Source: Chloroflexota bacterium (GTDB lineage: Bacteria > Chloroflexota > Limnocylindria > Limnocylindrales > CSP1-4). Taken from it: a DNA stretch of 20,066 nt. Of the stretch, positions 12,288 to 19,918 are shown piece by piece. Positions within the stretch are counted from its first letter, which is position 1. Each line of letters opens with the position of its first letter. The notes beneath the pieces are model-generated. The model saw only the letters and a program-made list of their open reading frames with translations, made no database searches and was not told where the DNA came from. The stretch covers positions 1 through 20,066 of the forward strand of contig JADGQH010000022.1 of assembly GCA_017881985.1 (NCBI GenBank). The letters are read 5' to 3'. The position numbers and the translations under genes are program-made.

Positions 12288-13637
12288 CTAGGGCGTCGCC
12301 GTTCCGGGGCGCCTGCGCGGCTCTCCCTCGGCTCCCTCGAGACCGTGAGCGGCGTCGCGGAAGCTCCCCGGGGCGGGTGCCTCTCGCAGTGTCAGGTCCG
12401 CCACCTCACGGTTCCGGCGCAGCCAGAGCAGCCCCACGACGCCCACGGCCAGCGTCCCGACGCCACCGACCCCCAGCGCCACGACGGGGTTCGCCGCGGA
12501 TGCGATCGCACCCGCGAAGATCGCGCCGATCGGCGTCGACCCTGCGAACACGGTGGTGTAGACGCTCATGACGCGACCGCGCAGCTCGTCCGGGACGACC
12601 GTCTGGATCGTCGTGTTCCCGGTCGCCGCCATGCCGATCGCGCCGAACCCGGCCAGCGTCAGGGCGGGCAGCGCAACGGCGATCCGGGGCAGGATCGCGA
12701 CGAGGATGAGCGCCGCGCCGAGCAGCGCCGCGCCGGACGGGATGAGCCACGGGGCCGGGCGGCGGCGGCTCGCGAGCCACAGCGCGGCCGCGACGGAGCC
12801 GAGTCCCGTGGCGGTCATCAGGAAGCCGAAGTCCGCCGCGTCGCCGCCGAGCGTGGCCCGGGCGAACGGCGGGATCGTGACCTGGAAGTTCATCCCGATC
12901 GTCGCGGCCAGCCCCACGATCAGCACGGAGTACAGGACGATGGGCGTGCGCCGGACATACGCGACACCCTCGCCGACGCTGGCCATGACCTCGCGCACGG
13001 TGTGGGGTCGGCGGATCGGTGGCGGCGAGTGCAGCTCGGCGTCGCGCATCATCAGGAGCCCGACGATCACCGCCAGGAAGCTGGCCCCGTTGATCAGGAA
13101 CGCGACGCCCGTGTTCGTGGCGGCGATCGTCAGCCCCGCGACGGCCGGCCCGATCACCCGGGCGGAGTTGAAGAGCGCCGAGTTCAGGATCACGGCGTTG
13201 ACCACGTCCTCGCGCCCCACCATCTCGACCGCGAACGCCTGGCGGACCGGCATCTCGATCGCGTTGACGCAGCCCAGCAGGACCGCGAGCACGAGGATCA
13301 TCCAGACCTGGACCATGCCGGCGAGGGTCAGCACGCCGAGGATCAGGGCGAGCGCCGCGAGCGTGGCCTCGCAGACCACGAGCGTCCACCGCTTGGGGAG
13401 CGTGTCGGCGATGAGCCCGCCGAAGAGCCCGAGGATCAGGACGGGCGTCCACTGGGCCGCCGCCACGATCCCCAGGATGAGCGGGTCGTTGGTCAGGGTC
13501 AGGACCAGCCACGCCTGGGCGACGGCCTGCATCCACGAGCCGACCAGCGAGATTCCCTGGCCGGCGAAGAAGAGCCGGTAGTTGCGGTGCCGGAACGCCC
13601 GGACGGCCGCGGAGCCGGTGATCGACCCGATCGTCAT
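12288..13637 (-). CDS. MFS transporter, DHA3/MFS_3 (EntS-like) type
   Basis: The 449-residue protein has about 12 hydrophobic helices, typical of the major facilitator superfamily. FRHRNYRLFFAGQGISLVGS (15-34) is the usual beginning of the EntS/MefA-like drug:H+ exporter group. GGLIADTLPKRWTLV carries the loop 2-3 signature, NSALFNSARVIGPAVAGL is the TM5 stretch, and NTTIQTVVPDELRGRVMSVY is the loop 10-11 stretch. The C-terminal 40 residues are a charged cytoplasmic tail. Its ATG overlaps the merR stop (ATGA), so this exporter is coupled to a MerR-family regulator, suggesting inducible export of a drug-like compound. The substrate is unknown. Confidence 0.92.
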   Translation of the reverse strand: MTIGSITGSAAVRAFRHRNYRLFFAGQGISLVGSWMQAVAQAWLVLTLTNDPLILGIVAAAQWTPVLILGLFGGLIADTLPKRWTLVVCEATLAALALILGVLTLAGMVQVWMILVLAVLLGCVNAIEMPVRQAFAVEMVGREDVVNAVILNSALFNSARVIGPAVAGLTIAATNTGVAFLINGASFLAVIVGLLMMRDAELHSPPPIRRPHTVREVMASVGEGVAYVRRTPIVLYSVLIVGLAATIGMNFQVTIPPFARATLGGDAADFGFLMTATGLGSVAAALWLASRRRPAPWLIPSGAALLGAALILVAILPRIAVALPALTLAGFGAIGMAATGNTTIQTVVPDELRGRVMSVYTTVFAGSTPIGAIFAGAIASAANPVVALGVGGVGTLAVGVVGLLWLRRNREVADLTLREAPAPGSFRDAAHGLEGAEGEPRRRPGTATP

Positions 13638-14149
13638 CGCGCGGCCGCCTCGGCGTCGTGTGCGGGACCACCGCCTTCGAGCTCGGCCAAATGCGCGCGC
13701 AGGTGGGACCGCCGCCCGTCGGCCTCGTCGATCATGGTCCGAAGGCGCGCCGCCTTTGCCTCGAGCGTGCTGACCTGGCGGTCCACCCGGTCGAGCAGGC
13801 CGCGCAGGATGGCCTTCCGCTCCTCGAGGTCCCCCGCCGCCCGGAATCGCTCGGCATCCCGGACGCGAGCGGCCTCGTCCTCGAGGAGCAGCCCGATCTC
13901 GGCCAGCGAGAACCCCGCGTCGTCCCGCAGGCCGCGGATGAAGCGAAGCCGCTCGAGGTCGCTCGGGTCGTAGAGACGGTAGTCGCCGGACGACCGCGCG
14001 GCGGGCTGGAGGAGCCCGAGCTCCTCGTAGTAGCGGATCGAGCGCGGCGTCAGGCCGGTCTCCCCGGCGACCTCCTGGATACGGAAAAGGCGTGGCTCGG
14101 TCGCGACCGACGCGGGTCGGGGGCTCGTCGGGGCGGGGATCCTGACCAT
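13634..14149 (-). CDS. MerR-family transcription regulator
   Basis: The 171-residue protein has an N-terminal MerR winged helix: RLFRIQEVAGETGLTPRSIR (20-39), YYEELGLLQPAARSSGDYRL (40-59), YDPSDLERLRFIRGLRDDAG (60-79) and SLAEIGLLL. A long coiled coil (about 93-157) follows for dimerisation. No cysteine is present, so metal or redox sensing like MerR, CueR or SoxR is unlikely, and no separate drug-binding domain is attached. The ATG at 14149 is chosen because a -10-like box ends seven bases before it; an upstream TTG at 14167 would place the start inside the operator. It lies seven bases after one MFS gene and overlaps another, so it should control both. Confidence 0.92.
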   Translation of the reverse strand: MVRIPAPTSPRPASVATEPRLFRIQEVAGETGLTPRSIRYYEELGLLQPAARSSGDYRLYDPSDLERLRFIRGLRDDAGFSLAEIGLLLEDEAARVRDAERFRAAGDLEERKAILRGLLDRVDRQVSTLEAKAARLRTMIDEADGRRSHLRAHLAELEGGGPAHDAEAAAR

Positions 14150-14155
14150 GGCGGA

Positions 14156-14190
14156 ATCATGCCACAACCTTGACGTTCGCGTGAAGGTTG
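14156..14190 (-). promoter_or_regulatory. MerR-type operator/promoter, copy 1, inside the 3' end of an MFS gene
   Basis: CAACCTTGACG and CGTGAAGGTTG (14165-14190) form a dyad with 10 of 11 pairs matching around a 4-base centre. On the minus strand TTCACG (14185-14180) and CATGAT (14161-14156) are 18 bases apart with the dyad between and around them, the arrangement MerR-family proteins use. The predicted transcript begins at the merR start codon. The whole element also encodes the last residues of the upstream MFS protein. Confidence 0.7.
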
Positions 14191-15353
14191 GCCCGGGCGA
14201 GCAGCCGGGCGCCGACGATCGCGCCGGCGCAGACGACCGCGAAGAGGCCCGCGCCTGCCATCCCCACGCCGAGGCCGAGGCTGTTCGAGACGAGGCCCAT
14301 CGCGGGCGGGTAGGCCACCGAGCCGGTCACCGCCGCGGCCGTGAGGACGCCGCTCACGGCGTTCGCCCGCGCGGGGTAGAGGGCGCCCGCGGATGCCACG
14401 ATCATCGGGTAGATCGGTCCACTCGCGACGCCCGCGACCGCGAAGAGCGCGATCGAGACCCCGATCCACGGGACGACGACCGCCGCGAGGATGGCGGCGC
14501 CGGCGGCCAGGCCGCAGGCCGTCACGACGGACATCGGCGCGAACCGGTCGGCGACTCGACTCGCCACCAACCGACCGAGTGCCAGGCCGGCCCAGAAGAG
14601 CGAGAGCGCGAGCGTGGCGACGCCGATCGGCGCCGTGTCGAGGAAACGGACGAGCCAGCTCGAGACGCCGCTCTCGGCGGCGACGTAGCTCGTGATCGCC
14701 ACCGCCAGCAGCACGAGCGGCAATGGCACGTGCCGGCCCACGGCCGGGCGGCCGACCCTGGGCGCGGGTGCCGCGTGCGGGACGCCCAGCTCGCTTGTCG
14801 CAAGCCCCACGCCGATCGCGACCACGACGAGGCTCGTCGCCGCGAACGGCAGGCGCCATGCCACGCCGGTCTCGACGAGCGCGGCGATCACCAGTGGGGC
14901 TGCAAGGGCCCCGATGCTGAAGCAGAGGTGGAGCCGGCTGAGGGCTCGTCCCCGGTCTTCCGAGAAGCGATCGAGGAAGAGGGCGTTCATGCCCACCTCG
15001 ACGGCACCGGATCCAAAGCCGGCAAGCGCCCCACCGACGACGAAGATCGCCCAGCTCGGCGCGAACGCCTCGCACGCGAGGCCGGCCGCCATCCCGAACA
15101 CGGCGGCCGGCAGGGCGCGGCCACGGCCCACGCGCTCCATGACGTAGCCGCCCACGAGCGAACCGATCACGAAGAGGAGCGCCGTGAGGAAGTAGAAGAC
15201 GCCCATGCCGGCATCGGGCTGCGCGAAGTCCCGCTCGATCGACGGGACCAGCGACGGGACGAGCAGGGCGTTCCAGCCGACGAAGGTGAAGCTCGCGTAG
15301 CCGAGGGCGGGCACATGGTCCCGGCGGTTCCGGCGCGGAGACGTGGGTGTCAC
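14157..15353 (-). CDS. MFS transporter (major facilitator superfamily), second copy
   Basis: The protein of about 398 residues has some 12 membrane helices. It begins with PALGYASFTFVGWNALLVPS and carries the loop 2-3 signature GGYVMERVGRGRAL, GSGAVEVGMNALFLDRF near TM4-5, FWAGLALGRLVASRVADR at the start of the second half, and GVASGPIYPMIVASAGALYP late. It resembles fucose-permease/YbjJ-like members rather than the EntS-like neighbour, so it is not a recent duplicate. The start is uncertain: the GTG at 15353 has no ribosome site, but a -10-like TACGAT lies nine bases upstream. A near-identical copy of the merR operator lies 39-64 bases upstream. The gene is followed after seven bases by merR. 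Confidence 0.85.
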   Translation of the reverse strand: MTPTSPRRNRRDHVPALGYASFTFVGWNALLVPSLVPSIERDFAQPDAGMGVFYFLTALLFVIGSLVGGYVMERVGRGRALPAAVFGMAAGLACEAFAPSWAIFVVGGALAGFGSGAVEVGMNALFLDRFSEDRGRALSRLHLCFSIGALAAPLVIAALVETGVAWRLPFAATSLVVVAIGVGLATSELGVPHAAPAPRVGRPAVGRHVPLPLVLLAVAITSYVAAESGVSSWLVRFLDTAPIGVATLALSLFWAGLALGRLVASRVADRFAPMSVVTACGLAAGAAILAAVVVPWIGVSIALFAVAGVASGPIYPMIVASAGALYPARANAVSGVLTAAAVTGSVAYPPAMGLVSNSLGLGVGMAGAGLFAVVCAGAIVGARLLARANLHANVKVVA

Positions 15354-15391
15354 AGGAGGGCCATCGTACCGGTCGGGGCTCGAGCCTGCCA

Positions 15392-15417
15392 CAACCTTGA
15401 CGCTCGCGTGAAGGTGC
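15392..15417 (-). promoter_or_regulatory. MerR-type operator, copy 2
   Basis: Positions 15388-15415 match 14161-14188 in 27 of 28 bases; the single change lies in the dyad centre. The outer right arm differs afterwards, leaving 8 of 11 dyad pairs. It lies upstream of the second MFS gene. A -35-like TTCACG is kept, but the -10 position is poor (CAGGCT). Confidence 0.65.
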
Positions 15418-15619
15418 GACGATGGGCCACGCTGCGGTGACGGGCGCCGCCCAAGCCTGCCGTGGCAACGCGCAAGGGGTCGTGCATCGCCCGCCGCGTG
15501 CGAGGCCATATAGTGCCGGGCACGTCGGGGAAGTGGTCCGACCCAGTGAGGTGCGATGGGCCCGAGCGACCCGACTCGCACATCGCGACATCGCTCACGA
15601 CGCCAGGGGAGGCCACGTG

Positions 15620-15647
15620 GCGCAGCGGCCCGAGCGCAGCGGCCCGG
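15620..15647. repeat. Tandem repeat of 14 bases, two copies
   Basis: GCGCAGCGGCCCG occurs at 15620 and again at 15634, in 14-base units differing only in the last base (A or G). It lies upstream of the start at 15695. No function is evident. Confidence 0.6.
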
Positions 15648-15694
15648 CAACGGATGACGAGGTTCGGATTCCGGCCGCCCCGGTACGGTCTCGC

Positions 15695-16261
15695 ATGCGC
15701 GGTCGGGCCGTCCCGCTGCTCCCCCGGACGCTCGGCGTCGGCCTGGTCGTGGGGTTCCTCGCCTTCGTGGCGGGCGTCCAGTTCGCCGGCCCTCGTGGAA
15801 CCGGCCCGGCCGTGACCGAGACGCTGCCGACCCCGACCGAATCGGCGGCCGCCACTGAGCGTGCGTCACCGGATGTCGTCGAGGGCCGAAGCACCTTCGC
15901 CTCGGCCTTCAATCCCCTCGCCAGGCTGCAGGGAGCCGGGCTGTCGACCTGCGCGGGCAGTGAGAGCGGAGGAACCCGCGGCGACCAGGCCTATATCGTC
16001 GTCGTGGTCCGGTGCGTCCTGGCGCCCGCGCGGCAGCCGGCGCAGATCCTTCGACTCCAGGAGGTGATCTCGACCGCGATCGACCAGGCGGCGACACGCC
16101 GCGACGGCGGCGTCGCCGGGCCGGACGACCCTGACGGACCGAGCGTCAGGAGCTGGAACTACACCTCGGACGGCTTCGACGGGAGCGTCTACCTGGGCAC
16201 CACCCACACCGGGTCGAACTTCCAGGTGGTGATCATCCTCAGCGAGGAGCGCCCGGCCTGA
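15695..16261 (+). CDS. Unknown single-pass membrane-anchored or secreted protein
   Basis: The protein of 188 residues is not recognised. After a positively charged start (MRGRAVPLLPR), a hydrophobic segment at about 12-31 looks like a signal anchor or signal peptide without a lipobox. A Thr/Ser/Pro/Glu-rich spacer follows (about 37-65). The outside domain has two cysteines (C86, C107) that could form a disulfide, a beta-like stretch AYIVVVVRCVLAP, a helix LRLQEVISTAIDQAA, and an end strand NFQVVIILSEE. The ATG at 15695 is chosen because the membrane segment begins shortly after it; the ribosome site is weak and the true start may differ. Its 3' end overlaps the opposite-strand hydrolase gene by 23 bases. 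Confidence 0.65.
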   Translation: MRGRAVPLLPRTLGVGLVVGFLAFVAGVQFAGPRGTGPAVTETLPTPTESAAATERASPDVVEGRSTFASAFNPLARLQGAGLSTCAGSESGGTRGDQAYIVVVVRCVLAPARQPAQILRLQEVISTAIDQAATRRDGGVAGPDDPDGPSVRSWNYTSDGFDGSVYLGTTHTGSNFQVVIILSEERPA

Positions 16262-17177
16262 TCGGCGGCCGCGGGCCCGCACGAGGGATCGCCTGCCGCG
16301 CGCGCAGCGCATCCCGCCACGAGGCGAGCGCCACCGGCCACCACGCGTCGAGGCTCGTGTCGGTGCCGTACCAGGCCACGCGCCGACTCGGCCCATGGAT
16401 CGCGTCCGCGAGCACGACCTGGCGCGAGCCGGGCAGCAGCGCGGCGGCCACCGGGATGAGCCCGTCGCCCGCAACGGCGTCGAGGTCGGGCTGCGGGTAG
16501 ACGTCCTCGTAGAGGCCGCGCACGAAGCGCTCGCGCGCATCGCCGGTCTCGCGGCGGCCGACGAGGAGCGCCGATGCCACGCTGACGTAGGCGGTGGTCG
16601 GGGCGAACATCGCGCCCGGGACGTGGCGCGCGGCGAAGCGGGCGCCCGCCTCGCCGACCCGTCGCCCCCACCGGCCGCCGCCCCGCTCGATGGGCGTCGT
16701 CGCGTTTGGCGTTCCGAGGGTGACGAGCGCGCCGATCCGCCCGGCCGCGTTCAGGGTTCGACCCTCGAACGGCGCGGGCGAGGTCAGCAGCCGGCCGATG
16801 AGCCCGCCCGCGCTGTGGCCGACGTAGAGCACCGGGGCGCCGCGTGACGCCGGGCACTCCGCCGACCGCGAACAGGCGTCGAGCAACGCCCGGCCGACGC
16901 GCGTCGTGATCGGACCCAGGCCGCGGGCGGCGGCGAGGATCCAGTCCGGCGCGTAGACGGGTGCGACGACGACCTCGGCGGCGCCGCGCCGGCGCAGGCT
17001 CGTTGCCAGCCCGTCGTACCAGGCCGGCATCGTCAGGAATCCCGGCGCCACGAGGACGACCGGCGCGAGCGCGTCGGGTTCGATGTCGCGCCAGGCCGCC
17101 GACGCCATGGCCTGCACGGGCCGGCCGATCGGCAGGCGGGGCAACCGGCCGACCATGTGGGTCGCGCCATCCGTCAT
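16239..17177 (-). CDS. Alpha/beta hydrolase, lipase-like
   Basis: The 312-residue protein shows the alpha/beta-hydrolase triad order. VVLVAPGFLTMPAWYDGLAT (40-59) forms the oxyanion strand. VLYVGHSAGGLIGRLL (116-131) is the nucleophile elbow with S122 in GHSAG. LVTLGTPN (151-158) is lipase-like. D238 in AVAGDGLIPV and H261 in ADAIHGPSRR complete the likely triad. It most resembles PGAP1-like or triacylglycerol-lipase-like esterases; the substrate is unknown. There is no signal peptide, so it is probably cytoplasmic. The ATG at 17177 has no Shine-Dalgarno site, but TACGAT ends nine bases upstream, so the mRNA may be leaderless. Its end overlaps the convergent unknown gene. Confidence 0.82.
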   Translation of the reverse strand: MTDGATHMVGRLPRLPIGRPVQAMASAAWRDIEPDALAPVVLVAPGFLTMPAWYDGLATSLRRRGAAEVVVAPVYAPDWILAAARGLGPITTRVGRALLDACSRSAECPASRGAPVLYVGHSAGGLIGRLLTSPAPFEGRTLNAAGRIGALVTLGTPNATTPIERGGGRWGRRVGEAGARFAARHVPGAMFAPTTAYVSVASALLVGRRETGDARERFVRGLYEDVYPQPDLDAVAGDGLIPVAAALLPGSRQVVLADAIHGPSRRVAWYGTDTSLDAWWPVALASWRDALRARQAIPRAGPRPPIRPGAPR

Positions 17178-17186
17178 CACGCGGGG

Positions 17187-17192
17187 ATCGTA
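17187..17192 (-). promoter_or_regulatory. Possible -10 box of a leaderless hydrolase transcript
   Basis: TACGAT on the minus strand ends nine bases before the ATG at 17177. No -35 box is visible. The same hexamer occurs at the same distance before the MFS start at 15353. Confidence 0.35.
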
Positions 17193-17251
17193 TCTGCACC
17201 GTGGGCCGGCCGCCGCACGGGACTCCGATCGGGCCGCCCCGCCGCCGCCCA

Positions 17252-17257
17252 TATCAT
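17252..17257 (+). promoter_or_regulatory. -10 box of a probable leaderless transcript
   Basis: TATCAT (five of six consensus matches) ends seven bases before the GTG at 17265. No clear -35 box precedes it. Confidence 0.5.
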
Positions 17258-17264
17258 CTTCGCC

Positions 17265-17561
17265 GTGCTCCTGACGCCCTGGCCCCTCGCCGTCACGCTC
17301 GCCCTCGTCGCGATCGCCGCGATCCCGACGCGGCGACTCTTCGTCGCCGGGGTCGGAAGCGGCTTCCTCGCTGGGTATCTCCTGGCGCTCGTCGCGCTCG
17401 GGTTCCTGGCCATCTCCGGCCTGGGCCCAGACCGCCTTGTCGTGCCGGCCTTCGTGGTCGCGTTCGCCGCGCCGCTCGTCGCATCGCCGGCCCTGGTGCG
17501 TCGCGCCATCCGGCGTGTCGGCAGGCGGGAGAGGGGCGGGCCGCCTCGGGACGCGCCCTGA
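17265..17561 (+). CDS. Small membrane protein of unknown function
   Basis: The 98-residue protein has three hydrophobic segments, at about 5-20 (PWPLAVTLALVAIAAI), 27-51 (VAGVGSGFLAGYLLALVALG and following) and 58-76 (LVVPAFVVAFAAPLVAS). A strongly basic tail follows (RRAIRRVGRRERGG), suggesting that the C terminus faces the cytoplasm. I recognise no family. The GTG at 17265 is preferred because a good -10 box lies seven bases upstream and the membrane segment starts at once; a GTG at 17157 in the same frame would add 36 residues of low-quality, arginine-rich sequence. It is divergent from the hydrolase gene and upstream of the MarR/ABC operon, from which it is separated by 87 bases. Confidence 0.6.
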   Translation: MLLTPWPLAVTLALVAIAAIPTRRLFVAGVGSGFLAGYLLALVALGFLAISGLGPDRLVVPAFVVAFAAPLVASPALVRRAIRRVGRRERGGPPRDAP

Positions 17562-17612
17562 GCCGCCCGATCGCGCGCCAATGGTTCGGCTCGTCGTAGA
17601 TCGTTTGGCTGG

Positions 17613-17642
17613 TTGACAATACTTTAGGGTGCAGCGTAGTAT
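17613..17642 (+). promoter_or_regulatory. Promoter of the marR-ABC operon with a candidate operator
   Basis: A perfect TTGACA (17613-17618) and TAGTAT (17637-17642) are 18 bases apart. The GTG start at 17649 follows the -10 box by six bases, so the mRNA should be leaderless. ATACT (17619-17623) and AGTAT (17638-17642) form an inverted repeat spanning the spacer and -10 box, a sensible site for MarR repression. Confidence 0.75.
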
Positions 17643-17648
17643 CGCCGG

Positions 17649-18098
17649 GTGACCAACGCCCTCGCCTCGCCCGATCGCCTCGCCACCGTCATCGCGGACA
17701 TGGCCCATGCGTTCCACGCTCCCGGACCGGGTCTTCCCGGCTGGCTGGCCCAGGACCTGACGCTCGCGCAGGTGCGGACCCTCTTCCTGATCGCGCACGA
17801 GGCCCCGCTGCCGATGGGCCGGATCGCCGAGATCCTCGGGGTCTCGGTCGCCTCCGCGTCGGGGATCGTGGACCGCCTGGAGCGGCACGGCCTGGTCGTG
17901 CGCCAGCACCGCACGGACGATCGGAGGATCGTCGACTGCGTCCTGACGGACGTCGGTCGCGGCCTGATCGACGAGATGTCGGGCCGGCGCATCGAGATGG
18001 CGCGCCAGGCCCTCGGTGTGCTGGCGCCGGACGAGCTCGCCGAGTTCCACCGCCTGGTCTGCCTGATCGCGGAGCGGTCGATCGGGGACCAGCCGTGA
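17649..18098 (+). CDS. MarR-family transcription regulator
   Basis: The 149-residue protein has the MarR winged-helix layout. LTLAQVRTLFLIAHEAP (38-54) is followed by the recognition helix-turn-helix PMGRIAEILGVSVASASGIV (55-74), then DRLERHGLVVRQ and the wing with D90, R92 and LT (TDDRRIVDCVLT, 89-100). A C-terminal dimerisation helix follows. Such proteins usually repress a neighbouring exporter until a toxic ligand binds. The GTG at 17649 lies six bases after a -10 box and no upstream start fits. Its stop overlaps the GTG of the ABC exporter gene (GTGA), so it is the first gene of that operon. Confidence 0.92.
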   Translation: MTNALASPDRLATVIADMAHAFHAPGPGLPGWLAQDLTLAQVRTLFLIAHEAPLPMGRIAEILGVSVASASGIVDRLERHGLVVRQHRTDDRRIVDCVLTDVGRGLIDEMSGRRIEMARQALGVLAPDELAEFHRLVCLIAERSIGDQP

Positions 18099-19918
18099 CC
18101 ACCACCGCCGCGCCCGCAGCGACCGGGCCGGCAGGAGCCGCGCCGGCACGCGTCGGCGCACCCGTCCGGGCAACCGATCTCCACCGGATGACCCGGCTCC
18201 TGACGCGCTTCCTGCGCCCGTATCGTTGGGCGCTCGCCTTCGTGATGGTCCTGCTGCTCGTGCAGGCGATCGCGAACCTGTACCTGCCGGACCTGAACGC
18301 CGACATCATCAACAACGGCGTCATCAAGGGCGACACCGGCTACATCATGTCGACCGGCGGCTTCATGCTTGGCGTGACGCTGCTGCTCGCGATCGCATCG
18401 ATCGTCTCGGTCTACTGGGGCTCGAAGACGGCGATGGCGTTCGGGCGCGACGTCCGGAGCGCGATCTTCGGGAAGGTGCAGGACTTCTCGCAGACCGAGG
18501 TGAACCTGTTCGGGACGCCGTCCCTCATCACCCGCAACACGAACGACGTGCAGCAGGTGCAGCAGGTCGTCGCGATGGCCCTGAACATGATGATCTCGGC
18601 CCCGATCATGGCCGTCGGCGGCATCATCATGGCCCTCCGCCAGGACGTCCCGCTCTCCGGCCTCATCGTGGTGATCGTCCCGCTGATGGGCCTCGTCATC
18701 GGGCTCCTGATGGTGCGGGTCGTGCCGCTCTTCATGGCGATGCAGAAGAAGATCGACCGGATCAACCAGGTCGTGCGCGAGACGCTGAGCGGGGTCCGGG
18801 TGATCCGGGCCTTCGTGCGCACCGATCACGAGGCGAAGCGCTTCGACGACGCCAACGTCGACCTGACGCGGACCGCCCTCAGCGTCAACCGGATCTTCGC
18901 CGTGATGATCCCCACGCTGATGGGGATCTTCAACCTGTCGGCCGTCGCGATCATGTGGTTCGGCAGCATTCGCGTCGACAGCGGCGACATGCAGATCGGG
19001 AACCTGACGGCCTTCCTCATGTACATCATGCAGATCCTGATGTCCGTGATGATGGCCACGATCATGTTCGTCATGGTCCCCCGGGCGGCCGTCTCCGCCG
19101 GGCGGATCCAGGAGGTCCTCGAGGCCGAGCCGTCGGTCGAGGATCCAGCCGTTCCGGCGACGCCCAGCGCGACCCACGGGTTCGTGGAGTTCCGCGACGT
19201 CGAGTTCCGCTACCCCGGCGCGGAGGATCCGGTCCTGCGGGGGATCTCGTTCGCCGCTGGCCCCGGCGAGACCACGGCGATCGTGGGGAGCACCGGGAGC
19301 GGCAAGTCGACCCTGATCAACCTGATCCCGCGCTTCTACGACGTGACCTCGGGCAGCGTCCTGGTGGACGGCGTGGACGTCCGCGAGATGCGGCAGGAAG
19401 ACCTCTGGCGGAAGGTCGGCGTGGTCCCCCAGAAGGCGTTCCTCTTCAACGGGACGATCGCGACAAACGTGCGCTACGGCGATTCCGAGGCAAGCGACGA
19501 CGAGGTGCTCCACGCCTTGGACGTCGCCCAAGCCCGCGAGTTCGTGCTGGAGATGCCCGAGGGCCTCGCGGCGCCCATCACGCAGGGCGGCTCGAACGTC
19601 TCCGGCGGCCAGCGCCAGCGGCTTGCGATCGCGCGGGCGCTCGCGAAGCGGCCGGAGGTCTACATCTTCGACGACAGCTTCTCCGCGCTCGACTTCAAGA
19701 CCGACTCGCTGCTCCGCGCGGCGCTCCGCAGGGAGCTCGGCTCTGCCACCGTGATCATCGTCGCCCAGCGCGTCGGGACGATCATGCAGGCCGACCGGAT
19801 CGTGGTCATGGACGACGGGACGGTCGTCGGGATCGGCACCCATGCCGAGCTGATGGAGACGTGCCCGACCTACCAGGAGATCGTCCTCTCACAGCTCAGC
19901 GCGGCGGAGGTCGCATGA
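18095..19918 (+). CDS. ABC exporter half-transporter with degenerate ATPase site
   Basis: The 607-residue protein has an exporter membrane domain (about 40-330, six helices, with NTNDVQQVQQVVAMALN and the coupling stretch ETLSGVRVIRAF) followed by a nucleotide-binding domain. That domain has Walker A GSTGSGKST (398-406), Q-loop Q446, signature VSGGQRQR (502-509) and Walker B VYIFDD (522-527). The catalytic glutamate after Walker B is D527 and the switch histidine is Q558 (IIVAQRV). This pairing is typical of one subunit of heterodimeric multidrug exporters such as TM287/288 or BmrCD, so it needs a partner with a full site. The partner gene starts at 19915, overlapping the stop. Residues 1-28 are an Ala/Pro-rich cytoplasmic lead. 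Regulation is by the coupled MarR. Confidence 0.94.
   Translation: MTTTAAPAATGPAGAAPARVGAPVRATDLHRMTRLLTRFLRPYRWALAFVMVLLLVQAIANLYLPDLNADIINNGVIKGDTGYIMSTGGFMLGVTLLLAIASIVSVYWGSKTAMAFGRDVRSAIFGKVQDFSQTEVNLFGTPSLITRNTNDVQQVQQVVAMALNMMISAPIMAVGGIIMALRQDVPLSGLIVVIVPLMGLVIGLLMVRVVPLFMAMQKKIDRINQVVRETLSGVRVIRAFVRTDHEAKRFDDANVDLTRTALSVNRIFAVMIPTLMGIFNLSAVAIMWFGSIRVDSGDMQIGNLTAFLMYIMQILMSVMMATIMFVMVPRAAVSAGRIQEVLEAEPSVEDPAVPATPSATHGFVEFRDVEFRYPGAEDPVLRGISFAAGPGETTAIVGSTGSGKSTLINLIPRFYDVTSGSVLVDGVDVREMRQEDLWRKVGVVPQKAFLFNGTIATNVRYGDSEASDDEVLHALDVAQAREFVLEMPEGLAAPITQGGSNVSGGQRQRLAIARALAKRPEVYIFDDSFSALDFKTDSLLRAALRRELGSATVIIVAQRVGTIMQADRIVVMDDGTVVGIGTHAELMETCPTYQEIVLSQLSAAEVA

Larger units (their letters stand above)
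15354..15694. other. Divergent intergenic region with operator copy 2 and a tandem repeat
   Basis: This stretch separates the minus-strand MFS gene from the plus-strand secreted-protein gene. It contains a MerR-type operator copy (15392-15417), a lone TATAGT (15509-15514) without a convincing -35 box, and a 14-base tandem repeat (15620-15647). No coding frame in it is recognisable. Confidence 0.5.

Noticed and set aside
12135..13973. A long plus-strand open frame of about 600 codons
   Set aside because: It is antisense to the MFS and merR genes, which have clear domains. The translation is repetitive Arg/Asp/Gly sequence without any motif.
14150..14167. Upstream TTG start for merR
   Set aside because: It would add six residues and place the start inside the operator, upstream of the likely transcription start; the ATG at 14149 fits better.
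15605..15685. Stretch resembling a tRNA (GTGGCGCAGCGG start, GGTTCGGATTCC)
   Set aside because: The D stem can form, but there is no anticodon stem, and the T-loop base normally an A is a G. The similarity is largely produced by a 14-base tandem repeat.
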